From Halobacteriovoraceae bacterium (GTDB lineage: Bacteria > Bdellovibrionota > Bacteriovoracia > Bacteriovoracales > Bacteriovoracaceae): a DNA stretch of 64,000 nt. The DNA lies in NCBI GenBank assembly GCA_002712005.1, contig PASP01000011.1:95483-159482 (forward strand), in the 5' to 3' direction. The translations under genes were made by a program, and so were the position numbers. Under the pieces are notes generated by a model. The model was given only the letters and a program-made list of their open reading frames with translations, was not told the origin of the DNA and did not search any database. Positions 1 to 8,420 of this stretch are shown in pieces (position 1 is the first letter of the stretch; every line of letters starts with the position of its first letter).

Positions 1-1470
1 ACCAACAATGAGACCATTCTTAAGAACAGGAAATCCAGAGAATGGATATTCTTTAATAACCTCAATAGCTTCTTCAATCTTTAGGGTTGAACTAAGACTA
101 ACAGGATCTGGCTTCATAGCATCTTCAACAATTAGACTTTCCAATATTTCGGCATCTTCTTTCGTAGGAAGATGAATTCCATCTTGTTCAGAGATCGATT
201 CATAAATAGAGCCTTCATGGAGCTTTGAACTAATGTAGTAGCTAACAATATTGGCAACCATCAAGGGTAAAATAATATTATAATCCCGAGTCATTTCAAA
301 AATCATGATTATGCTCGTGAAAGGAACTCGAATCACGGATACAAAATAGCTTCCCATTCCAACTAGAGCAAATGCTCCAATATTTAATCCAAGTTGGGGA
401 AATAGAATCTCAAAAAGAGAACCAAATAAACTTCCCAGTATTGCACCCATAAGTAGGGTAGGTAAGAAGAGACCTCCACTTACCCCTGAACCATAAGAAA
501 GGGTCGTGGCCAAGAATTTCAAAATAAATAGAAAAAGAAGAAATTTCCAATCTTTTAAAAGGGAAAGGAGTGCTTCTTCGATCGTATCATGTCCACTTCC
601 TAGAGCATCTGGTTGGATATAAGAGATAATTCCAATGAGTAAGAAGGTCACCATAATGATGGTTAAGCGGTGACCTTTAAAAACTTTATTATTGAAATCT
701 CTGGTCCAAAGAACCGATTTCGTCCAAAGAGGTCCAACTAAAGAGCTCCCAAGGCCGACAATAACATAGAGGAGGAGCTCAGCTGGGGGGCCAAGGCTGT
801 AGTTCAAACTTTGAAAGGTTGGCTGATTTCCCATCATAAGATGTGCAGCAATTGATGCGACTACCGAGGAAATAATGATATTCCCTAAGACCTTGGCATT
901 TAAGTCTCCTACAACTTCTTCTAATGTGAAGACAACCGCTGCAATCGGCGTATTAAAAGCGGCAGCAATACCACCGGCTGAACCAATAGCAACGAGGGCC
1001 TTAACCTTTCTTTTAGAAAGTTTGAATTGTTGACCAAAGAAGGATCCTATTCCGGCTGAAATAGCTGCAGTGGGCCCTTCTCTTCCAAGCGACATTCCTG
1101 AGGAAAGGGAGAGAGCACTTGTTACAAATTTAGCAACAGTATCCTTTAGCGGGATTTTTCCATGAAAAACGGCAAGGGCCACTCGGACTCCAGGAATACC
1201 GGATCCAGAAGTCGAAGGATATTTTCGCGTTGAAATATAGCCACTGATAAAAACGGCGAGTCCACCAAAGAGAAATGACTTCAATTCGAATGGTTTATTC
1301 GTACCAAAATAATTAATGAGAGCGTGAGTGACTTTACTTAGACCTACTGCCGTTGCTGCAGAGAGAAGAGCAGTGATCATCGTTAGGGCAAAGTAAGTCC
1401 TTTCCTCATTCGCCGAGTTTTTAAAAAAGACTTTGAGAATTTTGTTATTCCATAGGTTCGATAATCGCAA
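1..1470 (-). CDS. ClC-family chloride channel/transporter with C-terminal CBS domain (3' end outside window)
   Basis: The reverse strand reads open for 490 codons and leaves the window without a stop, so the C-terminus is missing. The translation carries the ClC signatures in order: GSGIPGV, GREGPT and a GSAGGIAAAFNTPIA stretch, which are the Cl- selectivity-filter loops of the family, with many hydrophobic helices between them. The last ~60 visible residues (EDAMKPDPVSLSS, then YPFSGFPVLKNG) look like the start of a CBS domain, as in soluble-tailed ClC proteins. It is an inner-membrane protein for chloride movement, either channel or H+/Cl- exchange. No in-frame ATG precedes the conserved region; an in-frame TGA lies upstream and the first usable start is TTG at 1470. 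The start is therefore uncertain; the family call is firm. Confidence 0.9.
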   Translation of the reverse strand, partial: MRLSNLWNNKILKVFFKNSANEERTYFALTMITALLSAATAVGLSKVTHALINYFGTNKPFELKSFLFGGLAVFISGYISTRKYPSTSGSGIPGVRVALAVFHGKIPLKDTVAKFVTSALSLSSGMSLGREGPTAAISAGIGSFFGQQFKLSKRKVKALVAIGSAGGIAAAFNTPIAAVVFTLEEVVGDLNAKVLGNIIISSVVASIAAHLMMGNQPTFQSLNYSLGPPAELLLYVIVGLGSSLVGPLWTKSVLWTRDFNNKVFKGHRLTIIMVTFLLIGIISYIQPDALGSGHDTIEEALLSLLKDWKFLLFLFILKFLATTLSYGSGVSGGLFLPTLLMGAILGSLFGSLFEILFPQLGLNIGAFALVGMGSYFVSVIRVPFTSIIMIFEMTRDYNIILPLMVANIVSYYISSKLHEGSIYESISEQDGIHLPTKEDAEILESLIVEDAMKPDPVSLSSTLKIEEAIEVIKEYPFSGFPVLKNGLIVG

Positions 1471-1651
1471 TTCAATGCATCCTAGGCTTTTGATTCAATA
1501 GTAAAGCTTTTTGCTGAATTTACACCATGATATCTATTAATATAACAAATTTTTGAAATTATCTTGAGTACCGGTAATTCTGATCTTTATCTGATCTTTA
1601 AGGAGAGGAATCGAATGAGCAAACTAAAATAGAAATTGTTGGCGTCGGCCT

Positions 1652-3019
1652 TTAGTTTGATTCAAGTTTCTCAAGAGAGGCAGATATGGCATCCGCTACA
1701 ATCTCATTCCCCTGGGAGGTGAGATGTTGATAATCAACGAGGAGATCTTCTTTCTTTTTTAAAGATCTCTTATTGAAAATAATCTCTAAATCAATCAATG
1801 CAGAATGAGTTTCTTGGGCAACATCTCTAATGGATTGATTCACTTCACTATAAGAAAGTGGGTAAGTTAGAAAAACTGGTTTCATATTCGCTTTTTTGAG
1901 GATATTAGCGATTTGAAAAAGTCGCAGCCTCCTCTTCTCCAGCAATTCTCTTCTGTCTTCTATAGTTTTAGCAAAATTGTGAATAGCATTTGCAAAAAGA
2001 GGATACTCTTTTAATTTTAAAGAATTTTGAATAATCCTTAGCCTCTTGAGAATATCCTGGTAACTAAATTGACTTTGCTTAGAGGAGATAAAAGCAAGTG
2101 TGGCCGTCATGTCGACAAGAGAGAAGTCTTTTAATGTATGAGCATGAATATCTAAATAGTCGAGTAGATCATTGATCTTTTTGGAGTAGTCTTTAGAATC
2201 CATTCCCAATTCAAGTTTCAAAAGGTGTTCCAGAATGTAGTCTCTTGCATCATTTGCCTCTTCTGAACTCAAGTTCTTGGCCAGGCAATGGCCATGAGAA
2301 TTGTGATTAGCACAATCCTTATATTTTGGAGATTCAATGATGCGATTAAGTCGCTCCACTGTAGCTAGGTCGTATTTGGGAATGAAAAGAGGTCCGGATT
2401 GTTTGATCTGTCTAAAGAGTTCTTTCACGAGAAGGTAAGATTTAAAATGAGAAAGAAAAGACTCGAGTCCAGCTTGATCAACTTTTTCTCTTCTTTGAAT
2501 CGAAATGAGAGGAGTGGCCATGGTTGGAATTGAATCATCTGCTCCTGCAAATATATCAGTAGCACCTGTAAGAATAAGAAAGTAAGAGTTCTTTTTGATT
2601 TTCTTAGTTAAAAGTTCTTGAATAATCTTTAAACTGTCGGCACTTGTGGATTCACATACTCCCATATTGTGAACGGTCCAGGTTTGTTCTAATTTATGAT
2701 AGAGCTTGTAGGGGTAGCTGGAAGTGTAAATCAGATTTCCACCATTGGTGAAGCTATCCCCGATAGTGTAGATTGTCCCTTTTTCCCCTTGGGCAGCAGA
2801 ATATTCTTCCTGAATATCGTTTCTCTCATAACCACGAGAAAGCTCTTGCTGCTCTTTGACTATGGAATGAACAAGTTCTTTATTAAAAGTGTAGGTTTTT
2901 TGATCATTTAAAAGATAAACGTACAATCTTAATACGATTTCAAAGCAGAGAATACTTAAACCTACTCCAAAGAGGATCAAACAAACTCTTTGACCATATA
3001 ACCTTTTTTTATCTGTCAT
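1652..3019 (-). CDS. Membrane-anchored SGNH/GDSL-type hydrolase
   Basis: A 455-residue protein with one N-terminal membrane segment (about residues 12-37), so the rest probably lies in the periplasm. Residues 87-89 (GDS, inside YTIGDSFTNGGN) form the SGNH nucleophile block with Ser89. A C-terminal D-Y-Q-H followed by LTSQGNEIVADAI matches block V, which supplies catalytic Asp and His. Such proteins act as esterases or O-acyl transferases on glycans; the substrate is not readable here. It is divergent from the carbamoyltransferase operon across only 45 bp, and that operon also encodes an SGNH protein, so a shared pathway is plausible. The ATG at 3019 has no Shine-Dalgarno and sits 6 nt after a TATAAT, suggesting a leaderless mRNA. 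Confidence 0.8.
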   Translation of the reverse strand: MTDKKRLYGQRVCLILFGVGLSILCFEIVLRLYVYLLNDQKTYTFNKELVHSIVKEQQELSRGYERNDIQEEYSAAQGEKGTIYTIGDSFTNGGNLIYTSSYPYKLYHKLEQTWTVHNMGVCESTSADSLKIIQELLTKKIKKNSYFLILTGATDIFAGADDSIPTMATPLISIQRREKVDQAGLESFLSHFKSYLLVKELFRQIKQSGPLFIPKYDLATVERLNRIIESPKYKDCANHNSHGHCLAKNLSSEEANDARDYILEHLLKLELGMDSKDYSKKINDLLDYLDIHAHTLKDFSLVDMTATLAFISSKQSQFSYQDILKRLRIIQNSLKLKEYPLFANAIHNFAKTIEDRRELLEKRRLRLFQIANILKKANMKPVFLTYPLSYSEVNQSIRDVAQETHSALIDLEIIFNKRSLKKKEDLLVDYQHLTSQGNEIVADAISASLEKLESN

Positions 3020-3025
3020 GTTACA

Positions 3026-3031
3026 ATTATA
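3026..3031 (-). promoter_or_regulatory. -10 box TATAAT of the SGNH gene, leaderless arrangement
   Basis: On the minus strand TATAAT is followed by exactly six bases and then the ATG at 3019, so transcription would begin at or next to the start codon. A weak -35 (TTGTGT) lies 16 nt upstream. No Shine-Dalgarno is present. Confidence 0.5.
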
Positions 3032-3064
3032 TTCACTTTAGCAACTAACACAAAGTATTCATTC

Positions 3065-4018
3065 ATGAAGTTGTATAACGATAGAAATGATCATTTCCTA
3101 TGCCATTACACCTTGGTAATGGATAGCTTTTCCAAGTTTTGTGATATTGGATGTGTCTATTGCTACGCTAAAGACTTCGGACCAGAGCAAAGAACAGCGA
3201 TTAGTTTAAAAAATCTTGAAAAAGAATTCATCAATGCCTTTGATAAAGAAGAAAAAGGTGGCTTGTCTGAAATTCTCAGAAAGAAGATTCCTATCCGTCT
3301 AGGCTTCGAAACTGACCCGTTTCAGGACTTAGAAAAGAAAACAAATATCACTTATTCGGTTTTAAAGCTTTTTAAAAAATATCATTATCCTTATATTATT
3401 TTTACCAAGTCTGATCTTTGCCTAGAGGAAAAGTACCGAGAACTTTACGATCCTGATCTAACCTATATTCAAGTGAGCGTTTCAAGCCCATTAAAAGAAA
3501 TAAGTAAACGAATTGAGCCTCTTGCAAAACCTGCTGAGCAAAGGGCTGATATTGTCAAAATTTTAGAAGCCTGGGGAATCGAGAGTGCATTACGTTTTAA
3601 TCTATTGCCTCGAGAGCTTCATCAAATGGAAGACGCCCAGTACTTCAAAGATTGCTTGGAGTTCATTAAGAAGGCAAAAGTAAAAAAACTTATCCTTAAT
3701 AAAATAACCTTAACGAAAGATAAGGAAAGAATTCAGTTTCCATTATCTCTTGAGGACTTTAGCAAGATACAAGAAGAAAACTCAGAACATACAACAGTAA
3801 GTTTATGCTACCTTGGAAGTTCTGCAGTTGATTATTATACCTTTAAAAATGAACAGTGTGATAACTGCTGTCAGTGCGATCTAAAAAGTCGTTCTAAAAC
3901 TACCGATCTTTCTATTTTTCTCTCTCCCCATGAAGGGATGAAAAATAGGCTTGAGCATGTTGTAAGAATGGGGATGTTAAAGACGCTAAAGTTCACTCTC
4001 AAAAATGGAGTTTCATGA
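3065..4018 (+). CDS. Radical SAM protein, photoproduct-lyase-like architecture
   Basis: A 317-residue protein with a CX3CX2C cluster (Cys26, Cys30, Cys33 in CDIGCVYCYAK), the ligand set for the radical SAM [4Fe-4S] cluster. The following GFETDPFQDLE and the FTKSDL and QVSVSSP strands resemble the SPL/radical SAM barrel used for stand-alone enzymes of this size. A second cysteine group near residues 267-274 (CDNCCQC) might bind metal. It is the first gene of a tight ten-gene operon and overlaps the next gene by 4 bp (ATGA). Its substrate is unknown; by context it modifies the same molecule as the carbamoyltransferase and the PP-loop enzyme. Confidence 0.8.
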   Translation: MKLYNDRNDHFLCHYTLVMDSFSKFCDIGCVYCYAKDFGPEQRTAISLKNLEKEFINAFDKEEKGGLSEILRKKIPIRLGFETDPFQDLEKKTNITYSVLKLFKKYHYPYIIFTKSDLCLEEKYRELYDPDLTYIQVSVSSPLKEISKRIEPLAKPAEQRADIVKILEAWGIESALRFNLLPRELHQMEDAQYFKDCLEFIKKAKVKKLILNKITLTKDKERIQFPLSLEDFSKIQEENSEHTTVSLCYLGSSAVDYYTFKNEQCDNCCQCDLKSRSKTTDLSIFLSPHEGMKNRLEHVVRMGMLKTLKFTLKNGVS

Positions 4019-5169
4019 AGTTTCTTTTAAAAAATATTCTCATCACTACGATATTACTCGTATTTATTGAAATTTGTGCAGGCCTACTTCTTACCCCTAA
4101 TCGATATAATGAAATTTATGGAGCATTACGAGTAGACTCAGATTATATGTGGAAGGTAACGCCAAATTACGAAGATCTTTTCTTTGGGGCGCCTTTGAAA
4201 ACGAATAAGCATGGATTTCGTGTTAATGAAGGCCTTTCTGAATGTGAAAAACGTATTGGCGTTTTTGGAGCCTCTCCAAGTTTTGGTTGGGGAGTAGAAA
4301 ATCAATATACATATACGAATCAGTTGAATGAAATCTATCGTTCTAAAGGTATATGCTTTTTTAACTACAGCGCCATTGGTTATTCCAGCTCCCAAGGGAG
4401 AAAACTATTTTCGAAAATGATTAACAAAGAGAATCTAGATGCTGTTATTGTTAGTTATTTAGTCAATGATGTGGACTTTAATAGGTTCTTCTTCTTGTCA
4501 GATAAAACAGATCAGAAGGTTCTCGATAATCTAGGTCTACTGAGTTTGAGTTTTTGGATGGAGAGACTTAAGGAGAGCCACTCCTTCAAGCTTGTAAGGC
4601 AGTTGATGACTAAGGAAATTAGTCAGGAAATTCAGCGAAATCAACTCGAGAAATCAATGGGTTACGTTCGGGTGGAGAGTGCTGAATTTATTGAGAATTT
4701 AAATTCTATGTTAAAATTAGCTCAAGATAAGAAGATTGATTTTTATTACTTGGAAATGCCTATGGGCTTAATGACCATAACAAAATACTTGAAGGATAAG
4801 TGTGCAATTCGCTTCCAAGAAAGATTTGAGACTGAGACCGATTTTAAAGAAAATATAGATGATATTCTTTTAAAATTAACTCAATGTAATACAGAAGAGT
4901 ATTCAGAAATTTTAAAAAAGAATACAGATAATAAAATTGATCAAATACGTGCTTTAGTGGCCATGGGAAGATTTGAAAAAAATAGAAACCTCTTAAGAAA
5001 GGCCTGGGCTAAAAAGAATGTACCTATCATTAAAGTAAGAGAACAAAATATGAATGATTTAAAAAGTAGTTTTCTTTCTCGTAATTATGACTTTGTACAT
5101 CCAAGTTCCTTGGGGCATCAAATGATTGCAGAGGATATCGTTAAAGAGCTAAATTTAGGGCTAGATTGA
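4015..5169 (+). CDS. SGNH hydrolase-like membrane-anchored protein with Ala in the GDS motif
   Basis: A 384-residue protein with an N-terminal hydrophobic anchor (about residues 5-26). The nucleophile block reads VFGASPSFGWGVEN, with Ser87 preceded by Ala86 instead of the common Asp; a glycine-rich turn and downstream Asn (SYLVNDVDFN) follow. The C-terminal DFVHPSSLGH (Asp359, His362) gives a complete Ser-Asp-His set. It is likely an exported esterase or acyltransferase. Its start overlaps the stop of the radical SAM gene and its stop overlaps the next start (TGATG), indicating translational coupling. SGNH proteins recur beside SxtI/SxtK-like genes, supporting a role in the same pathway. Confidence 0.75.
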   Translation: MKFLLKNILITTILLVFIEICAGLLLTPNRYNEIYGALRVDSDYMWKVTPNYEDLFFGAPLKTNKHGFRVNEGLSECEKRIGVFGASPSFGWGVENQYTYTNQLNEIYRSKGICFFNYSAIGYSSSQGRKLFSKMINKENLDAVIVSYLVNDVDFNRFFFLSDKTDQKVLDNLGLLSLSFWMERLKESHSFKLVRQLMTKEISQEIQRNQLEKSMGYVRVESAEFIENLNSMLKLAQDKKIDFYYLEMPMGLMTITKYLKDKCAIRFQERFETETDFKENIDDILLKLTQCNTEEYSEILKKNTDNKIDQIRALVAMGRFEKNRNLLRKAWAKKNVPIIKVREQNMNDLKSSFLSRNYDFVHPSSLGHQMIAEDIVKELNLGLD

Positions 5170-5351
5170 TGAAAGCATTTTATATCAACTTAAAGAAAAC
5201 GTTTACCTTTTTGAAAGAAGTATGGACTCTTATCGTTAAGAATAAGAAATGGTGGCTTATTCCATTTTTTATTTTACTCTGCATGTTTGCTCTCATGGTT
5301 GCTCTTGTCGGAGGCGGAGCAATTCTTCCGGCAATTTACGCAATCTTTTAA
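5169..5351 (+). CDS. SxtK/DUF5989-like small membrane protein, copy 1
   Basis: A 60-residue protein: amphipathic N-terminus, KNKKWW basic-aromatic patch, one membrane helix (about residues 34-52), and a C-terminal end of the form P-x-Y-x-x-F. This matches small DUF5989 proteins, known from the saxitoxin cluster (SxtK) and from many carbamoyltransferase loci. Their function is unknown; a membrane adaptor for the carbamoyltransferase is a reasonable guess. The ATG lies inside the upstream stop (TGATG). A second copy closes the operon at 10145-10330. Confidence 0.65.
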   Translation: MKAFYINLKKTFTFLKEVWTLIVKNKKWWLIPFFILLCMFALMVALVGGGAILPAIYAIF

Positions 5352-5366
5352 GGAATCGGTGAGTCG

Positions 5367-5558
5367 ATGTTCTCAAGAGTTATAGCCTTTTTTGTGTGTT
5401 TAATTGCTGTGCTGCTGCCTTTTAGGTTGAGAATTGTATTCGCAGAGTTTGTAGGTTGGGTGGTTCAACTTTTCTATGGAACTTATTACGGAATTATAAA
5501 CTTTATTTTGAAAGAACTTAAAAAAGCTGAAGAAGAGGGGAAGCATGGAGGAGAATAA
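5367..5558 (+). CDS. Small two-helix membrane protein
   Basis: A 63-residue protein with two hydrophobic stretches (about residues 4-20 and 27-48) and a charged C-terminal tail (LKKAEEEGKHGG). It sits between a DUF5989-like gene and the PP-loop gene and overlaps the latter by 14 bp. The LPFRLR turn followed by an aromatic helix faintly recalls the C-terminal half of SxtJ proteins, but the similarity is too slight to name it. Function unknown. Confidence 0.6.
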   Translation: MFSRVIAFFVCLIAVLLPFRLRIVFAEFVGWVVQLFYGTYYGIINFILKELKKAEEEGKHGGE

Positions 5559-6396
5559 GCCTGTAGGTATACTCTTTTCTGGAGGAACAGACTCAACCCT
5601 AACTGCCGCTCTTTTAACAAAAGAGTATAAGAAAATTCATCTTATTACCTTTGATCGACTTGGAATCTTTGAAGTAAAGAATTCAGAAAAAAATTATAAA
5701 CGGCTTCAAGATAAATTTCCAGAGACAGAATTTGTCTACAAAATCATAGACTTCAACGACGTTTTCAAAAAAATTTCTTATCAAAACTATATTAAGAATC
5801 TTACCAAATATGGCTTTATGAACTTGAGTACTTGTGGGCTATGCAAGCTTTCTATGCATATTGCTATGATTGCTTATTGTCTGGAAAACCAAATAGAACA
5901 AGTTTCTGATGGAGCTAATCGTGGCATGGAGATCTTTCCTGCTCAAATGGATATCATCATTGAGAAATTACGAGACTTCTATAAAACCTATGGGATTAGT
6001 TACACTAATCCAGTTTTTGATTTTGCTCCTCCAGAAGAAAAGTCCTTAATAAAAGATAAGGAGATGGCGCAGATTATGTCTGGTGGTGTTTCTAAGAGAG
6101 AAGCTAATTACGAGTCTTCAGGTGAAACGACAGAGCAAAAACTTTATTCACTTGGTCTGTCTCCACAGCAAGAAGTTAAGGGAACCCATTATGATAAGAA
6201 GAGGCAACCGAGATGTTTTCAATTTATGATTTTTAATGTCTATGTACAAAAATGGTTCTTACCCAAGCATAATATGGATGAATATAGAAAGAATACGCTA
6301 GATTTTTTTAGTCATAAAATTACAGAATCCAAGTTCCTTTTAGATGATTATCAAAAAGGAATTGGTAAAGGCATATTCAATAAGGAAAAGACCTAG
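5545..6396 (+). CDS. PP-loop ATP pyrophosphatase (QueC/ThiI/adenylating type)
   Basis: A 283-residue cytosolic enzyme. Residues 12-17 form a PP-loop SGGTDS, preceded by the strand VGILF; the family uses it to adenylate a carbonyl or carboxyl oxygen for replacement by N or S. A CGLC pair near residue 98 could bind zinc, as in QueC-like proteins, or carry sulfur. The mid-region DGANRGMEIFPAQ and the C-terminal half are not those of a named family I recognise. The start has a good Shine-Dalgarno (GAGGGG). With a SufS-like desulfurase two genes downstream, sulfur insertion into a pathway intermediate is one reading; amidation is the alternative. Confidence 0.75.
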   Translation: MEENKPVGILFSGGTDSTLTAALLTKEYKKIHLITFDRLGIFEVKNSEKNYKRLQDKFPETEFVYKIIDFNDVFKKISYQNYIKNLTKYGFMNLSTCGLCKLSMHIAMIAYCLENQIEQVSDGANRGMEIFPAQMDIIIEKLRDFYKTYGISYTNPVFDFAPPEEKSLIKDKEMAQIMSGGVSKREANYESSGETTEQKLYSLGLSPQQEVKGTHYDKKRQPRCFQFMIFNVYVQKWFLPKHNMDEYRKNTLDFFSHKITESKFLLDDYQKGIGKGIFNKEKT

Positions 6397-6747
6397 GTGT
6401 TAGATACAGGATGCTGTGGAACAAATTTGCGAAACGATAGAATATCTTTTTGGGGATATTTTACATTGGCGTTTCCTGCTCTTATCGTCTTAAGTGCAAT
6501 GTATCCCTTATCTTTTTTAATTGGATCAGAACGACGTGGCAAATGGAAAACCATAGTTGTAAGTCTTTATGAAATGAGTAAGAGAATCATCCTTGTTCCC
6601 AAGCTAAAGCTTTTTATATCGACAAAAATTTATTTAATTTCTCCTGTGCTATCAGGCTTCACGTTTAAACTATTTAACCTTTTTTGGATGATGAGTATGT
6701 GGTTTCTGTTAGCTTGGATTGTATTGACTATTCAAAGGCTCATCTAG
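6397..6747 (+). CDS. Small integral membrane protein, unknown
   Basis: A 116-residue protein with at least two membrane helices (about residues 19-41 and 92-114). The N-terminus is odd (LDTGCCGTN) and the GTG start directly follows the upstream TAG; an internal TTG at 6427 would remove the cysteines. I do not recognise the family. Its place inside the operon suggests a membrane partner of the modification pathway. Confidence 0.55.
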   Translation: MLDTGCCGTNLRNDRISFWGYFTLAFPALIVLSAMYPLSFLIGSERRGKWKTIVVSLYEMSKRIILVPKLKLFISTKIYLISPVLSGFTFKLFNLFWMMSMWFLLAWIVLTIQRLI

Positions 6748-7968
6748 ATGTTTTTTAAAAAGAAATTAAACCATGAGAATGTTGAGTCAGGAGATTTTCC
6801 CTTAAAATCGAATCATCCTGATGTTGTTTTCTTGGATAACGCTTGTACTAGCTTAAAGCCACGAGAAGTTATTGAAGGAATAAGCTCCTATTACTCAGAA
6901 TTTGGTAGTTGTGCCTTGAGGTCTGTACATAAATTGGGAAAGCAAACGACTACGGCAGTTGACCACGCTAGAAAGAAAATCTCTCAATTTGTGGGTTTGA
7001 AAAAGGCAGAAGAAGTCATTTTTACCCGAGGAGCAACAGATTCCATAAATCTCTTATGTCGTTCATTTCAGTGGAGTGAAGGAGACGAGGTTATTATTTC
7101 TTCTCTTGAGCACAACTCTAATTTGTTGCCCTGGATTGCCTTAGGGGAGGGACAACGAGTAAATTTAAATATATGGAATATTGATAAAGATGGAAGATTC
7201 GATTTAAAAGAACTGGAAGCATTATTGTCTAAAAAAGAATCGAAGTTACTTTCTCTATGTTCTGACTCTAATATTATTCCAATTGATTTGCCTTTAGCCG
7301 AAATCATTTCCCTCGCTCATAAGAACGATGTTCTCGTTCATTTAGACGCCTCTCAAACTCTTTTGCATCGCCCATTAAACTTCAATGATCTTAATTTTGA
7401 TTTTATGTCTTTTTCTTTCCATAAGATATTAGGGCCTACTGGAATCGGAGCTCTTTGTTTAAAAGAAGAACATTATGATAAAATGAAGCCTGCAATCCTT
7501 GGGGGTGAAACAGTCGTAAATGTTACGAATAAAGCTTATGTTTTATCTGATCCACCCCACTGTTATGAAGCGGGGATAGGTTCTTATGCTGAAATATTTG
7601 GAGCTGTAAAAGCGATTGAGTACATTGAGAAAATAGGCTACTCTCAAATTCAAAAAAAGGAAGAAGAGTTATCTCTCCTTATGCAAGAAGGACTAGAATC
7701 CCTAAGGGGAATGACGTTTCTTGGCCCAGGTTTAAACTCTCATCTCGTCAATTTATATCTTGGTGAAATGGATTCTGGTGAGTTATCGATATTACTTGAT
7801 AAGAACTATAATATAATGACTAGGGCAGGAGTTCATTGTGGACACTATTGGTATAATCAAAATCAACTCAATCCTTCTCTTAGAATAAGCGCTGCTTTCT
7901 ATAATACAGAAAGCGATATTCAGCGGTTGGTAGAAGCTTTACAAGAAGTATCAAAGAATTATCTATGA
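6748..7968 (+). CDS. SufS-like group II cysteine desulfurase / class V aminotransferase
   Basis: 406 residues, the usual SufS length. The PLP lysine is Lys226 in FSFHKILGPTGIG, and Cys364 in TRAGVHCGHY sits at the position of the persulfide cysteine of SufS. ISSLEHNSNLLPW and HLDASQ provide the conserved PLP-contacting His and Asp. The enzyme would release sulfur from cysteine onto Cys364. No suf genes (SufBCD/E) are nearby; instead it lies with a PP-loop ATPase, so it is probably a dedicated pathway sulfur donor, or a lyase/transaminase acting on a pathway intermediate. Its stop overlaps the next start (TATGA). Confidence 0.85.
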   Translation: MFFKKKLNHENVESGDFPLKSNHPDVVFLDNACTSLKPREVIEGISSYYSEFGSCALRSVHKLGKQTTTAVDHARKKISQFVGLKKAEEVIFTRGATDSINLLCRSFQWSEGDEVIISSLEHNSNLLPWIALGEGQRVNLNIWNIDKDGRFDLKELEALLSKKESKLLSLCSDSNIIPIDLPLAEIISLAHKNDVLVHLDASQTLLHRPLNFNDLNFDFMSFSFHKILGPTGIGALCLKEEHYDKMKPAILGGETVVNVTNKAYVLSDPPHCYEAGIGSYAEIFGAVKAIEYIEKIGYSQIQKKEEELSLLMQEGLESLRGMTFLGPGLNSHLVNLYLGEMDSGELSILLDKNYNIMTRAGVHCGHYWYNQNQLNPSLRISAAFYNTESDIQRLVEALQEVSKNYL

Positions 7969-8420
7969 CAGCGGAAAGATTTTTATCTCCATATTATTAT
8001 CATGACCTTCTTCAGGTGGCTAAGAATGAGGATCAGATTCAATTATTGTTAGAAATAAGAGAACGTGTTGCTAGCAATACATCTAATGGTCTTATGAAAG
8101 TGGAGACGCATGAGAGAAGAGATATTTTAGATATAGACAAAGAACTTGTTCAACTAAATTCAGAAATATCGTATTTCCTCTTTATACACCGATGCATTCC
8201 AATGAGGTCTCCAACTTTTAACCTTGAAAAAGCTTATCAAATAAAAGAAAAATTGGAGAAATCTAAAGTGGAGGTAAAGGCGTTTAGAGTTTTTCACCTC
8301 GCGATTTTGAATATTTCCAAACCTCTTAATGATTTTGTACTCTTTTTAACCAAAGTCTTTATGACCACCGTATATATATTATTAGGATGGTTAGGGAAAA
8401 TTACAAAATGTATACGTTAG
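7965..8420 (+). CDS. Hypothetical protein with C-terminal hydrophobic helix
   Basis: A 151-residue protein, mostly helical and charged in the first 110 residues, with one hydrophobic segment near the C-terminus (about residues 121-142). It overlaps its neighbours on both sides (4 bp upstream, 13 bp downstream), so it is translated with them. No family is recognised. It may tether the cytosolic desulfurase or carbamoyltransferase to the membrane. Confidence 0.55.
   Translation: MTAERFLSPYYYHDLLQVAKNEDQIQLLLEIRERVASNTSNGLMKVETHERRDILDIDKELVQLNSEISYFLFIHRCIPMRSPTFNLEKAYQIKEKLEKSKVEVKAFRVFHLAILNISKPLNDFVLFLTKVFMTTVYILLGWLGKITKCIR

Noticed and set aside
1615..1632. Five-codon ORF MSKLK with a strong Shine-Dalgarno (AAGGAGAGG) on the plus strand
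   Set aside because: Too short to support as a gene; no conserved context, and the region is a convergent/divergent gap between minus-strand genes.
6397..6747. Assignment of this membrane protein as SxtJ
   Set aside because: It is membrane-embedded and in the right context, but no SxtJ sequence pattern is recognisable.
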